Source: Gordonia lacunae | GTDB taxonomy: Bacteria > Actinomycetota > Actinomycetes > Mycobacteriales > Mycobacteriaceae | Assembly (NCBI RefSeq): GCF_002149015.1 | Contig: NZ_NGFO01000015.1 | Span: 1-64,000, forward strand | Direction of reading: 5' to 3' | Length of the DNA stretch: 64,000 bases | Shown: one piece after another, positions 40,461 to 50,193 of the stretch | How the letters are laid out: the number at the start of each line of letters is the position of its first letter | Position numbering within the stretch: position 1 is the first letter of the stretch | The notes under the pieces: model-generated | The model's database searches: none | Seen by the model: only the letters and a program-made list of their open reading frames with translations | Told to the model about the DNA's origin: nothing | Translations under genes and position numbers: made by a program

Positions 40461-40702
40461 CTTCAGTTCTCCTTCTCGACGTTCCAGAAAACCGGCCGAT
40501 CGTAGCCGTGGCTGCCGACTCGAACACCGTCACAGTCGAGCGCGTGGGACCGTACTTCAAAGTCTGTGCTCCGGGCGAGATCGTGATCGATCGGCGCGCA
40601 ACCAACGCCCGCCATGCCGTCTGGTACAGCAGCATCGCGGGTCTTCTATCCGCCAAGATCACTCAATGGGACAAGGACGCACTGCGCCTGGAGTCGCGAT
40701 GA
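40457..40702 (+). CDS. Small protein of unknown family, cassette A
   Basis: An 81-residue soluble protein I do not recognise. It starts within the VOC gene stop (ATGA) and its own stop overlaps the hydrolase start (ATGA), so translation is tightly coupled. It is clearly homologous to the product at 51429-51680. Shared blocks are D[VI]PEN, RVGPYF, IDRR, RHAVWYS (AR-HAVWYS here), AGL and DKDALR. One Cys (in FKVCAPGE) is not conserved, so metal binding by cysteine is unlikely. Being kept between the same two genes in both cassettes, it may be an accessory subunit of the VOC protein or hydrolase. Confidence 0.85.
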   Translation: MTSVLLLDVPENRPIVAVAADSNTVTVERVGPYFKVCAPGEIVIDRRATNARHAVWYSSIAGLLSAKITQWDKDALRLESR

Positions 40703-41940
40703 GTGCATCCACTCCCACGCGTCTCGGGGCAGGGCGTTTCATCGAATCCGCCGCCCTCCCGGCGAACACGGTCACCACAGCGCACGAGTTGACAACCATC
40801 GACGGCGCGAAGGTCCACGGTCTGCTGCGCATGCTCCCCGATGCCACCACCGTGGTGTCGATCATGCACCCGCGCATGGACACAAGTCATCACGTGCTTG
40901 TGCCGGAGTTGGTCGCCCGCGGCTTCGCGGTGTGGACTCAGGGGACCCGTTCGACCAACAACGATCTCAATCTGATCCATGAGCAGGCCTTGCTCGATGT
41001 CGCCGCCGGTCAGGTTTTTCTCCGGGACATGGGCTTCTCCAGGCGCGTCTCGCTCGGCCAGTCGGGCGGCGGCACTCTGTTCGCATTCTATCACCAGCAG
41101 GCTAATTTGGTTGCCGCAGACAGGATCTCGACAACCCCGGCCGGCCGCAAGATCGATCTGGCGTCCGCGGACATGCCAGCACCCGATGGTGCCATCTTCC
41201 TTGCTCCACACCCGGGGCAGGGAAACCTACTGCTCCGCGTGATCGACCCCTCCGTCGCGGACGAGTCGGACCCGCTCTCGGTGAGGCCCGATCTCGATCC
41301 GTTCTCGACGACCAATGGTTTCGCCACCCCACCGAGTTCAGCGCGATACACGGCCACGTTCATCGAGCAGTATCGAGCCGCGCAGGCCGAGCGGATCTCC
41401 CGGATCGACGACAAGGCGCTGGCGCGTGTCGCACTGGCCGCACAGGCGCGCGCGCGTTTCAAGCGATTCGGGGACGTCGTCGACCGCCGTGCTTCACTCG
41501 CACCTCGGTTGCTGACCGTCTACCGCACCGATGCTGACCTGAGGTTCACAGACTTGTCGATCGATCCGAACGACCGTCCGTACGGTTCGCTGTTCGGTCA
41601 CCGTCCCGACGTGACGAACTATGGCCTGATCGGTTTTGCACGGTTGGTCACTCCCGAGGCATGGCTGTCAACCTGGTCGGCCAATTACACGAACGCCGAC
41701 TTCTTCCGCTGCGCGCCCGGCGTGCACTCACCGACACTGTTCGTCGAGTTCACTGGCGACGTCGCTTGCTTCCCCGACGACGCGCGGCGAATGGTCGCTG
41801 CGCTCGGAACCGACGACGTGGTGCACAAGCACGTGCCAGGTACACATTTCGGCGGGCCGATCCGACCCGGTGAGCCCACCGGCGCCGGCCTCGCTGCAGT
41901 CGACATCGGCGACTGGCTCGACGAGCGATTCCCCGGATGA
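40699..41940 (+). CDS. Alpha/beta hydrolase, cassette A
   Basis: A 413-residue alpha/beta hydrolase. The nucleophile elbow is GQSGGG with Ser122, the oxyanion region is MHPRMDTSHH, and a late Asp (FTGDVACFP) and His (VPGTHFGG) complete the probable triad. It is longer than a minimal hydrolase, with a helical cap around residues 200-300 and conserved blocks APDGAIFLAPHPGQG and LLTVYRTDADLRF. It may hydrolyse a thioester, amide or ring-fission product. ATG 40699 overlaps the small protein's stop, and its stop overlaps the transporter ATG. The paralogue is at 50194-51432. Confidence 0.83.
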   Translation: MSASTPTRLGAGRFIESAALPANTVTTAHELTTIDGAKVHGLLRMLPDATTVVSIMHPRMDTSHHVLVPELVARGFAVWTQGTRSTNNDLNLIHEQALLDVAAGQVFLRDMGFSRRVSLGQSGGGTLFAFYHQQANLVAADRISTTPAGRKIDLASADMPAPDGAIFLAPHPGQGNLLLRVIDPSVADESDPLSVRPDLDPFSTTNGFATPPSSARYTATFIEQYRAAQAERISRIDDKALARVALAAQARARFKRFGDVVDRRASLAPRLLTVYRTDADLRFTDLSIDPNDRPYGSLFGHRPDVTNYGLIGFARLVTPEAWLSTWSANYTNADFFRCAPGVHSPTLFVEFTGDVACFPDDARRMVAALGTDDVVHKHVPGTHFGGPIRPGEPTGAGLAAVDIGDWLDERFPG

Positions 41941-43160
41941 CCGCCGACAACTCCCGCGTCGTGACCATCCTCTGCTTGCTGACACTGGTACTCGAGGGTT
42001 ACGACGTTGTGATGTACGGGACTGTTGTTCCTTCGCTCCTCGAGTACGAGCCGTGGGGTCTCACCGCCTCGGAGATCGGTTGGCTCGGTTCGATCCTCGG
42101 ACTCGGGATGCTTGCTGGTGCTCTGCTCGCGGCCTCCTTCGGCGACCGGATGGGCCGACGCCGTACGCTGCTGATCTCCGTGACAGTCTTCTCGGCCGCG
42201 ATGACGGTGTGCGCGGCCACCAGGGACTACGAGGTCTTCGCCGTCTCCCGGTTTGCCGTTGGCGTCGGCATTGGGTTCCTCATGCCGACCGCTACCGCAG
42301 CCATTGTCGAGTTCGCTCCAGCGGCATGGCGCAACCGGGCGGTCTCGCTGGGCTTCGCCGGCACTTCTGTCGGCGGAATCGCAGCCGGCCTGCTGTCTGT
42401 GTGGCTCATTCCCACGCTCGGATTTCACGCGATGTTCTGGGCGGGAGCGCTCCCGGCGATCCTGCTCATCCCTGCACTGTGGTTGCTGTTTCCACAGGCT
42501 CCCGCAGGTGCACCCCGCGGTCTGCCGATGGTCACGCCTCCCGACCAAGCGCCAAAGATAGCTCTGTCGCAGGTGTTCCAGGCGGCGAACGCCCGCACCA
42601 CGCTGAGCTATTGGGCACTGATGGTCATTTGCCTGCTACTGATCTTCGGCACCGTCACCTGGCTTCCGAAGTTGATGGGGGGTGCCGGGTACTCCGTGGC
42701 AGCGGCTTTGACCTTTCTGTTGGTGCTCAACATCGGCGGGCTCATCGGAACCCTCTCCGGTGGTTGGCTCGCCGACCGCTTCGGCGTGCAGGCGATCATT
42801 GTCGCGGGATTTCTGGCCGCTGGACTTGCCCTGTTCGGTTTGATCTGCAAACCGCCGACTCTGGTCGCCTGTCTTCTGGTCGTCGTCGCCGGCTCGGGCA
42901 CCGTGGGCACGCAGATCCTGCTCAACGCCTGGGTGGCCTCGAGCTATCCGGCGACGTGCCGTGCAGCAGGGGTGGGCCTGGCACTTGGGGTCGGCCGCTT
43001 GGGCGCGATCGCCGGACCCACCTACGGCGGATACGTAATTTCTGCCGGCGCCGGGTACAGCTGGCAGTTGGCCGCATTTGCACTTCCCGCAGTCGCGGCC
43101 GCAGTGATCGCGTCGACAGTTCGCCCACGGCCGCCGGAGTTCTCGGCAGAGACACAATGA
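41937..43160 (+). CDS. MFS transporter, aromatic acid:H+ symporter (AAHS)-like
   Basis: A 407-residue, 12-TM major facilitator. The first helix carries EGYDVVMYG, the D-x-x-x-x-G-type motif of AAHS proteins such as PcaK and BenK, and the loop 2-3 motif is GDRMGRRRTL. A matching GGWLADRFG lies in the second half. It probably imports the carboxylate substrate of cassette A. ATG 41937 overlaps the hydrolase stop, so it is the fifth gene of the plus-strand operon. The following 225 bp before the thiolase has no gene I can support and may hold the thiolase promoter. Confidence 0.88.
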   Translation: MTADNSRVVTILCLLTLVLEGYDVVMYGTVVPSLLEYEPWGLTASEIGWLGSILGLGMLAGALLAASFGDRMGRRRTLLISVTVFSAAMTVCAATRDYEVFAVSRFAVGVGIGFLMPTATAAIVEFAPAAWRNRAVSLGFAGTSVGGIAAGLLSVWLIPTLGFHAMFWAGALPAILLIPALWLLFPQAPAGAPRGLPMVTPPDQAPKIALSQVFQAANARTTLSYWALMVICLLLIFGTVTWLPKLMGGAGYSVAAALTFLLVLNIGGLIGTLSGGWLADRFGVQAIIVAGFLAAGLALFGLICKPPTLVACLLVVVAGSGTVGTQILLNAWVASSYPATCRAAGVGLALGVGRLGAIAGPTYGGYVISAGAGYSWQLAAFALPAVAAAVIASTVRPRPPEFSAETQ

Positions 43161-43385
43161 CTGCCGGCAGCGGCACCCGCGACATACCGTGTCGAGCACG
43201 TCGACACCGACATCGGCAGTGCGGCGCACGGATGCCCATTCACCAGCTAGCAACCATGCTCTCCCACCTTCCTTCTGCCCCAAAGCAGTTCGTAGCTCAC
43301 CAGTCGTCGCCCCGCTCGACGCGGCCCTTCCGTCGAAGAAGGGCGTCACACCTTCCGAACAAGTCCGCCAAGGAGGCGCAATCCA

Positions 43386-44576
43386 ATGCGCGAAGCAGTA
43401 ATAGTGTCTACCGCCCGAACCCCCATCGGGCGCGCCCATAAAGGCGTCTTCAACGACACCTCGGGCCCGGCGCTCGCAGCCCACGCCATCGAAGCCGCAG
43501 TGGCACGTGCTGACCTGGAACCAGGCGAAGTCGACGACGTGATCCTCGGCTGTGCCATGCAGGAAGGTTCCACCGGATACAACGTGGCACGTCAAGCCGC
43601 TCTGCGTGCCGGCCTTCCGGTCACTGTGCCCGGAATGAGCCTTGACCGCCAGTGCGCCTCCGGGCTGATGGCCATTGCAACCGCAGCCAAGGAAATCGTG
43701 ACCGACGGTCTGCGAATCGCAGTCGGAGGCGGCGTCGAATCGATCAGCCTGGTACAGAACAAGCACCGCAACACCTTCCGGACCCAGGACCCGTGGCTGA
43801 TCGAGAACGGGCACGACATATACATTTCCATGCTCGAAACCGCCGAGAACGTCGCCGAGCGCTGTGGCATCTCACGCGAAGCACAGGACGAGTACGCACT
43901 CGAATCTCAACGACGAACCGCAGCTGCCCAACACGCCGGACTGTTCGCCGACGAGATCGTGCCCTTCTCCGGAACCACGGTGGTCCCCGGTGCCGACGGC
44001 GTCCCGATTGCCGAGACGTTCACCCTCGCCCTCGACGAAGGCAACCGGCCCTCAACCACAGCCGACGGACTGGCTGGGCTCCGCGCGGTACTGCCGAATC
44101 GCCCCGGCCACGTTGCCACCATCTCGGCGGGCAACGCCTCGCAGTTGTCCGACGGTGGCGCGGCGCTGGTGCTGATGGAAGGCGCTGAGGCCGCCAGGCG
44201 AGGCCTCGAGCCGCTCGGCGTATACCGGGGAATGGCGGTAGCTGGATGCGAGCCCGACGAGATGGGTATCGGTCCGATACACGCCATCCCGAAACTGCTG
44301 ATGCAGCACGGTCTATCGATAGACGACGTGGACCTGTGGGAACTCAATGAGGCCTTCGCCTCGCAGGCGGTGTACTGCCGGGACACGTTGGGAATCGACC
44401 CGGCGAAATACAACGTCAACGGCGGCGCCATCGCGATCGGACACCCCTACGGCATGAGTGGCGCCCGTATGGTCGGCCACGCGCTGCACGAGGGCCGTCG
44501 CCGCTCAGCCAAGTATGTCGTCGTCACCATGTGCGTCGGCGGTGGTATGGGCGCAGCGGGACTGTTCGAGCTTTGA
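43386..44576 (+). CDS. Acetyl-CoA C-acyltransferase (thiolase)
   Basis: A 396-residue thiolase with all catalytic residues: Cys90 (LDRQCASG), His353 ([10 protein letters not shown]) and Cys383 (CVGGGMG). The length and the C-terminal [11 protein letters not shown] are standard. It is expected to cleave a 3-oxoacyl-CoA to acetyl-CoA and a shortened acyl-CoA. It sits 225 bp after the AAHS transporter on the same strand and converges with the crotonase gene across a 31-bp gap. With the acyl-CoA dehydrogenase, crotonase and SDRs it completes a beta-oxidation set within the island. Confidence 0.93.
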   Translation: MREAVIVSTARTPIGRAHKGVFNDTSGPALAAHAIEAAVARADLEPGEVDDVILGCAMQEGSTGYNVARQAALRAGLPVTVPGMSLDRQCASGLMAIATAAKEIVTDGLRIAVGGGVESISLVQNKHRNTFRTQDPWLIENGHDIYISMLETAENVAERCGISREAQDEYALESQRRTAAAQHAGLFADEIVPFSGTTVVPGADGVPIAETFTLALDEGNRPSTTADGLAGLRAVLPNRPGHVATISAGNASQLSDGGAALVLMEGAEAARRGLEPLGVYRGMAVAGCEPDEMGIGPIHAIPKLLMQHGLSIDDVDLWELNEAFASQAVYCRDTLGIDPAKYNVNGGAIAIGHPYGMSGARMVGHALHEGRRRSAKYVVVTMCVGGGMGAAGLFEL

Positions 44577-44607
44577 TCATAGGGGTACACCTGCGCCGGG
44601 CACCCGG

Positions 44608-45408
44608 TCAGTGACCGGTGAAGACCGCGGGGCGTCGCTCCACGAACGACTGCACACCTTCGGCTGCGTCGCTGGTGGTCAAAAGCTCACCCAGGGTAGG
44701 CAGGAGCCGGTCGATCGAGGCCTGGTCACCACGCTGGCGCGCGACATGCGCCGACTCCAACACCGACTGGACGCTTCGGGGCGCGGCACTGGTCGCGATC
44801 GTGGTGGCAATGTCCTTCGCGCGCTGGAGAGCCTGGCGGAAGTCGTCGGCGACCTCTTGAACGAGTCCGATTCGCTGCGCTTCCTCCGCACCGAATTCGT
44901 CCCCGGTGAGAATCCAGCGCATGGCATTACCCCAACCACATTCGCGAGGAAAACGAAACGTTGCACCGCCGAACGGATAAATCCCGCGGCGCACTTCCAT
45001 CTGGGTGAACCGCACGTTCCCAGCGGCAACTCGTATGTCGGCAGCGAGCAGCAACTCGATGCCCAAGGTCATCGCCCAACCGTGCGCAACGGCCACGATC
45101 GGCTTCGTCCACGTGCCGTCCAACCGCCACGGGTCACGCCCCCCTGCAGCAAAAGGGCTGGCGCCGCTCGTCAGTAACGGTGCCACATCGATGAGGTCGA
45201 GTCCGGCTGTGAAGTGGGTGCCATGGCCGTACAGGACTCCGACCCGCAGGTCGTCATCCGACTCCAGCAGCGCGTACGCGCGAGACAGGTCCGAGATCAT
45301 CTCACGAGTGAATGCATTGTGCTTCTCTGGTCGATTGAGGCCGATGAGGAGAACGTGCCCGTCTCGCTCAACCGTGACAGTAGCGGCGGCGAATTCTGTT
45401 GATGTCAT
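44608..45408 (-). CDS. Enoyl-CoA hydratase/isomerase (crotonase)
   Basis: A 266-residue crotonase. It keeps both hydratase glutamates, one in TLGIELLLAAD and one in TQMEVRRGIYPFGG. The oxyanion loop HFTAGLDL is followed by a helical C-terminus. It is probably a cytoplasmic enoyl-CoA hydratase, though other crotonase reactions on cyclic CoA esters are possible. ATG 45408 (MTSTEFAAATVTVERDG) was chosen; the frame is open 14 codons further but enters the regulator-binding region. Divergent from a TetR gene, with two copies of a GTAGA...TCTAC palindrome between them, it is likely repressed by that protein. Confidence 0.9.
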   Translation of the reverse strand: MTSTEFAAATVTVERDGHVLLIGLNRPEKHNAFTREMISDLSRAYALLESDDDLRVGVLYGHGTHFTAGLDLIDVAPLLTSGASPFAAGGRDPWRLDGTWTKPIVAVAHGWAMTLGIELLLAADIRVAAGNVRFTQMEVRRGIYPFGGATFRFPRECGWGNAMRWILTGDEFGAEEAQRIGLVQEVADDFRQALQRAKDIATTIATSAAPRSVQSVLESAHVARQRGDQASIDRLLPTLGELLTTSDAAEGVQSFVERRPAVFTGH

Positions 45409-45464
45409 CAGCGGTTCATCCCGGTTCGTCGATGGTCTGGCCGGGGCCACACTCCACCGCGCCA

Positions 45465-45512
45465 GTAGACCTAATGGTCTACTTCACTAGCGTAGTAGAA
45501 TCCTCGGTCTAC
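45465..45512. promoter_or_regulatory. Tandem TetR operators between crotonase and TetR genes
   Basis: Site 1 is GTAGACCTAATGGTCTAC (45465-45482), with perfect 7-bp arms. Site 2 is GTAGAATCCTCGGTCTAC (45495-45512), with 5-bp arms and the same outer half-sites. They are 30 bp apart, centre to centre, on the same helix face, which suggests two dimers of the adjacent TetR regulator. Confidence 0.8.
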
Positions 45513-45564
45513 AAGCAAGGTGGCGGTCACATTCAGGAGATCGCAACGCGGACGGAGGATCTCG

Positions 45565-46131
45565 ATGGCGGTTCGCGATCAGCTCATCACGACCACGGCG
45601 GGGTTGATGCGTCGTAAGGGGGTTGCCGCAACCAGCATCGCTGACATCCTTGAAGACAGCGGGGTGGCCAGACGCTCGATCTACTTGAACTTCCCGGGCG
45701 GAAAGTCTGAACTGGTGACCGCTACAACGATGGCCATGGGCGAGGCGATCACCGCGGCGATCAGCGGGGTGATGGAACGAGACGATCCAATTGTCGCGTT
45801 CGCCAACATGTGGTCATCCATGCTCGCCGAGTCTGATTTCGATGGCGGCTGTCCCGTATTGGCTGCTGCCCTAGGGCAGCACACAGCTCCCGAGGCGACC
45901 GCGGTTGCCGTGGGGATCTTCGGCAAGTGGCGTGAGGTGATCGCGCAGCGGCTGATATCAGATCACATCGATCCGCACACCGCAGGCACGCTCGCAGCGA
46001 CGATCGTCATGACGATCGAAGGGGCTGTCGTGATGTCGATCGCCTCCAAGTCCGCGACACCGTTATACGAGGCGGCGACTCATCTCAATGAACTGGTCGC
46101 TCTACATCGCCCGCCCGACAGGTCAAGATGA
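45565..46131 (+). CDS. TetR-family regulator (YxaF/LmrA-type)
   Basis: A 188-residue TetR protein with HTH LITTTAGLMRRKGVAATSIADIL and VARRSIYLNFPGGKSELV near the N-terminus. The C-terminal segment GGCPVLAAALG resembles the YxaF/LmrA subgroup. ATG 45565 has GGAGG 6 bp upstream; an upstream start at 45520 would overlap the operators. It is divergent from the crotonase gene with two operators in the gap and convergent with the YcaC-like gene, so crotonase is the likeliest target. The ligand is unknown. Confidence 0.87.
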   Translation: MAVRDQLITTTAGLMRRKGVAATSIADILEDSGVARRSIYLNFPGGKSELVTATTMAMGEAITAAISGVMERDDPIVAFANMWSSMLAESDFDGGCPVLAAALGQHTAPEATAVAVGIFGKWREVIAQRLISDHIDPHTAGTLAATIVMTIEGAVVMSIASKSATPLYEAATHLNELVALHRPPDRSR

Positions 46132-46159
46132 TCTGATGATTCAGCCGCTCAGCGCCTGG

Positions 46160-46795
46160 TCAGCGCGGTGTTGTATGTACGCGCATACGCTGCCGTTCGG
46201 GAAAATACCACTGCAGGATCGCACGGAGCTGTTGTGCGTTGTCGCGGCCCCAATCGCGCTGCAGCTCGGCGGTTAACGAGATTGCAGTGACGGGGTGGGC
46301 CCCAGCCTGGACCATGCGATGAACGGCGCTGTCGTGAGCGGTGGGGCTGATGCCACCGATCGCGTCGGTGACCGGGTAGATCTCGTACCCCTCGTCAATC
46401 ATGTCGAGGGTGGGAAATGCCACGCACACCTCAGTCCACAGGCCGGTCATGATCACTTTGCGTCGACCGGTCGCTTCGATCGCGGTGCGGAAGTCGGGAT
46501 CCTCCCACGAGTTGAGGGTGGTGCGATCGATCTCGGGCACCTGGGAGAACTGTTCTCGGACTTCGGGAATGGTTGGAGTGTTGGCGCCGAGCTCGACACC
46601 AACGGTACTCAGCACGACGGGAAGGTTGTAGGCCACAGCGGCTCGGGCCACGGCGGTCACGTTGAGCATGAGTTCGTCGCGCGAGATGGAGCCCACGCTG
46701 TCGACCTGTTCTGGCTGGTAGTCGATGACAGCCAGCGCGCAGTTGTCCGGGGTGAGCAGATGGTCGTTGTGTCGAACAGCGGTGACGCCGGCCAT
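46160..46795 (-). CDS. YcaC-like isochorismatase-family hydrolase
   Basis: A 211-residue cysteine hydrolase of the isochorismatase superfamily. The catalytic triad is Asp25 (VIDYQPEQ), Lys113 (RRKVIM) and Cys124 (WTEVCVAFP). TLNSWEDPDF and IYPVTDAIGG are typical of the YcaC branch. The physiological substrate of that branch is not settled; amide hydrolysis is plausible. It follows the glutaminase by 27 bp on the same strand and may be the end of one transcript with it. Because the island makes maleate, a maleamate amidase (NicF) role was considered, but the YcaC signature argues against it. Confidence 0.87.
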   Translation of the reverse strand: MAGVTAVRHNDHLLTPDNCALAVIDYQPEQVDSVGSISRDELMLNVTAVARAAVAYNLPVVLSTVGVELGANTPTIPEVREQFSQVPEIDRTTLNSWEDPDFRTAIEATGRRKVIMTGLWTEVCVAFPTLDMIDEGYEIYPVTDAIGGISPTAHDSAVHRMVQAGAHPVTAISLTAELQRDWGRDNAQQLRAILQWYFPERQRMRVHTTPR

Positions 46796-46822
46796 GTAAG
46801 TGCCTCTCTCGCTTTCAGATGG

Positions 46823-48073
46823 TCAGGGATGGACGGAGCGCCGGATCTCAGCGAAGCTCCCGTCGCCCAGATCAGGGTCGGGAAGTGTGTTGTCCGGGTC
46901 GTGGATGGCGGTTGATCGCCCCTCGAGGCGGACTCGACGCAGCCCCTCCAACACCATTCGGCGGCCCACGTCGGTGAACCTGTCCACACGGGAGAGGTCG
47001 AGCAACACACCTCGGTCAGCCGGGGTTGTCTCCATGACTCGTAAAATGACTTCGGCACCACTGAATTGCACAGGGCCCCGGAGAATCAGGATCGTTTCCG
47101 CGTCAGTGGCGTCGACATCACGCAGAACCGATGCACCGGAAGGCTCGACACCCATCAGGTGCATCCCCATGTCGTCGGACAGCCTGGCGAAGACCCTGGT
47201 CCCGCGCACACTGTTGCCGTGTGGGTCCAGGCGAGGAGAGAACACTGCGATCCCGCACTGCCCAGGAAGCGCTCCGATAAGCCCACCGGCAACACCGCTC
47301 TTGGCTGGAATTCCTACGGTGGTGAACCATTCGCCTGCAGAGTCATACATGCCTGCAGCCGCCATGACGGCCATGGTCTGTCGCGCCACCGCTGCATCCA
47401 TCACGGTCTCGCCGGTCTGCGGGTGCCGTCCGGCGTTGGCCAGCGTTGCGCACATGACGGCCAGGTCGCGCACCGACACTGACACCGAGCACTGCCGGAT
47501 GTAGCCGACGACCGCACGGTGCGGCTCGACATCGATGATCCCGTAGTTGCGCAACATGTGCGCGAGGGCGAGATTGCGGTCTGCACTGGAAAGCTCGGAG
47601 GCGCAGACGTCTTCGTCGATCACCAACTCTCGGTTGGCCAGCTGCGAGAAGAACGCCTGCACCCGGTGTACCCGCTCGTCCCCGCCAGCGTCGGCGCTGA
47701 CCAGCAACTGGTGGGTCGTGATAGCGCCGGCGTTGATCATGGGATTCTTCGGCCGGCGCGACTCCTTTTCGAGTGATAGTTCGTTGAACGCTTCCCCGGA
47801 GGGTTCGACGCCCACCGAGCGACGCACCACCTCGGGGCCGCGGTCGATCAGTGCTGCGGCGTAGGCGAACGGTTTTGAAATGGACTGGATGGTGAACGTC
47901 GTATCGGCATCACCGGCGGCATAAACCCGCCCATCGGGTGTGCACAGTGCGATCCCGAGCCGATCGGCCGGCGCCGTGGCCAACTCCGGGATGTAGTCGG
48001 CAACAGCGCCACTACGGTCCTCGCGCACCGAGGCCAAGACCTCGGCCAGATAATCTTCGACAGGCGACTTCAT
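46823..48073 (-). CDS. glsA: Glutaminase fused to a STAS domain
   Basis: A 416-residue protein. Residues 1-310 are a serine-dependent glutaminase (Ser64-x-x-Lys67 in TIQSISKPF, NPMINAGAITT, the YGIIDVEPHRAVVGYIRQC region and SGVAGG) that converts glutamine to glutamate and ammonia. Residues about 325-410 are a STAS domain (ILILRGPVQFSGAEVILRVM, GVLLDLSRVDRFTDVGRRM). The canonical STAS Ser site is replaced by FTDVG, so it is probably a nucleotide- or protein-binding module and not a phospho-switch. The fusion is known among glutaminases. It lies between the YcaC-like and FAD-oxidoreductase genes; a link with the cassettes is not obvious. Confidence 0.92.
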   Translation of the reverse strand: MKSPVEDYLAEVLASVREDRSGAVADYIPELATAPADRLGIALCTPDGRVYAAGDADTTFTIQSISKPFAYAAALIDRGPEVVRRSVGVEPSGEAFNELSLEKESRRPKNPMINAGAITTHQLLVSADAGGDERVHRVQAFFSQLANRELVIDEDVCASELSSADRNLALAHMLRNYGIIDVEPHRAVVGYIRQCSVSVSVRDLAVMCATLANAGRHPQTGETVMDAAVARQTMAVMAAAGMYDSAGEWFTTVGIPAKSGVAGGLIGALPGQCGIAVFSPRLDPHGNSVRGTRVFARLSDDMGMHLMGVEPSGASVLRDVDATDAETILILRGPVQFSGAEVILRVMETTPADRGVLLDLSRVDRFTDVGRRMVLEGLRRVRLEGRSTAIHDPDNTLPDPDLGDGSFAEIRRSVHP

Positions 48074-48094
48074 ACCAGTCTCCCTCCAACAGGC

Positions 48095-49881
48095 CTATCC
48101 GTCGGTCACCGCCGGGGTACGGATCTCAGCGGGTGAACTCAGAAGCTCATCGGGGTCGGTACGTTTGCGGGCTCCAACCCGAGAGTAGGCCAATGGATCA
48201 AAGTCACTGCGCGTGCTGGGCAACGTACCTTCCGGGACGAGATAGCGCCCGTTCCGGAAATCACGATGCAGATCGCGGCCCAAGATGGCTCCCGCAGTGT
48301 AAATTCCACTGAGCAGAACGCCCTCGGTCGTGGGGCCCGGTCGACAACTGGCCCCGGCCAAGTACAGTCCGCGAATTGATGTTTTGGGGCCCGGGCGGGC
48401 CAGCGCCATCTGGTGCGTGTTCATCTCGATCCCGTAGGACGCGCCTTGTGTGGACTGGGTGTAACGCTCCTGGGTCAGCGGGGTTGCAGCCTCTTGGTGA
48501 ACCACCCGCCCCTCGATCTCGGGCAGCACTGTTGTTGCTCGGTCGATCATGGCGTCGGTCAGCGACTTCTTGACGCGCTGGTATGTTTCGTCGGCGGCAT
48601 AGTCGTGATCTCTTGTCGTCATCGGCGTGGCCCCCCCCACATGCGATGGTCGCCCTCCATGGGGAACATCACCTCCAGGGAGCTTGAACCCGGCGGGGAG
48701 TACCGACGGTTGCCTGGGTCCTTGAGGTCCGAGCAGTGGACATAGGCGGGAATGACAGGTGTGACGCGGTCCAGCCAACTATCGACGGTGTCATCTGCGC
48801 GCAGCCTGCTGATGTCGTTGAGATCGTCCAGCGTCGACCAGGTCGGCATTGAGAAATGGTCGCGGTTCGGGTAGATCCGGGTCAGGTCGACATCGACACC
48901 GAGGAAGGCGTTGAAGAATGGATGCGACATCCGGAAAGCGTTGACCCTTCGCAGGTCTGACCGTTTCGCCGACCCGGTCGGAAGGAGATCGTTGTACGTC
49001 TTCTTCAGATCCGCGGTCGAGACCACGACCGGCGCGTGATAGGTGGCGCCGCTCGCGGTGCGCACTCCCGCGGCGACTCCATCTCGGACTATGATCTGGT
49101 CGACGAACTCGCCGGTGATCGCCTCTCCCCCATGCTGCTCCAGTGTTGCCAGTAACGATGCCGCCAACATCTGTCCACCACCTTCGGGAAACCAGGACCC
49201 CCCTTCGATGAACAGTCTGTAGTAGGCACCGAACGCCGCGAAGGGCAGGCGCGAGGGTGGACAGTTCAGACTTCCACACGGCGACACCGTCATCAGAGCC
49301 TGCAACTGCGAACTGATGCCGAACAGGTCGAGAACTCGCTTGAGCGGCAACAGGGCGATCGATGCGTACGGACCCATTGCCAGTGCGGATCGCGCGAAAC
49401 CACCGACACCAGACACCGAAGGTCCCCGATCGATCGCACGACCGATGTGACGTGCCGCCCGCAGTAACGTGCTAATTTGACGGCGCTGATCGGGGAACGC
49501 ATCAATGAGTCGCTGCTCGTAGAGCCCCCAATCCGTGGGTGTCTCAAATGTCAGGTCCGGGAAAACGATACGCTCATAACCGGTGTCATCCATCCGTCGA
49601 AATGACAGTTGGTCTCGGCCTATTCCGAGCCCGCGCAACATCGTCGGCATATCGCCCCCGAAACCGCAGTCGGCCAGGTGGTGCACCCCTACCTGCCACT
49701 CCCACTTGCCTTTACGCCGAAACACGTGTGTGGTCCCGCCGACAACGCTGTACTGCTCGAGGACGACCGCCCGGCGTCCGGCTGCAGCCAGCGCAGCGCC
49801 CGTGGTCAGGCCCGCCAAGCCGGAGCCGATGATCACGGCATCAACTGACCTCACTGATGCCTTCTGCGAACGCTTGTCCAT
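48095..49881 (-). pseudogene. CrtI/CrtISO-type FAD oxidoreductase, frameshifted
   Basis: Two frames make one protein of about 595 residues. The first (49881-48619) has the FAD motif VIIGSGLAGLTTGAALAAAG, VVGGTTHVFRRKG and middle domain, and ends MEGDHRMWGGPRR. The second (to 48095) continues naturally as GGATPMTTRDHDYAADETYQ and holds the C-terminal FAD motif GLYLAGASCRPGPTTEGVLLSG. The break is a run of eight Cs (48631-48638); one more base restores a single frame. The family contains phytoene desaturases, carotenoid isomerases and retinol saturases; the substrate here is unknown. The start was set at ATG 49881 (MDKRSQKASV). It may be a real null allele, a phase-variable tract or a sequencing error. 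Confidence 0.8.
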
Positions 49882-49933
49882 CTGGCGTGCCACCCCCCGG
49901 TTCGATGGCCAGTGTGGGCCGTCGGCCACGGTA

Positions 49934-49957
49934 CTAGACTGATCGGTATACGTCTAG
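49934..49957. promoter_or_regulatory. Inverted repeat upstream of the FAD oxidoreductase gene
   Basis: CTAGAC (49934-49939) and GTCTAG (49952-49957) with a 12-bp spacer containing GGTATAC. It lies 52 bp upstream of the oxidoreductase start, a suitable operator position. The rest of the 49882-50193 gap (312 bp) shows no convincing gene; a plus-strand frame through it has no family features. Confidence 0.45.
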
Positions 49958-50193
49958 GCTCTTCCGCCGTCCCCGTGCGGAGCTTCCGCCACCGACGTCC
50001 GGTCGATGTCGTGATGGACTGTCCTACAAACGAATTAACCCCCGCGACGTTTGCTGACCCGGTGAGTGCAGCGGGTGCATTGATTTGCCTGGACCGGAGG
50101 GCACAGTCCGTCGGCGACACGTGTCGACCGAACGCGCTCGCTCTCTACGGGCACATCGACGCCACCACGAGGTTCCGCGGTCGCCGGGCCGAA

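Noticed and set aside
46160-46795. Maleamate amidase (NicF) as identity of the isochorismatase-family protein
   Set aside because: Tempting next to maleate isomerases, but TLNSWEDPDF and IYPVTDAIGG are signatures of the YcaC branch, and the gene is grouped with the glutaminase, not the cassettes.
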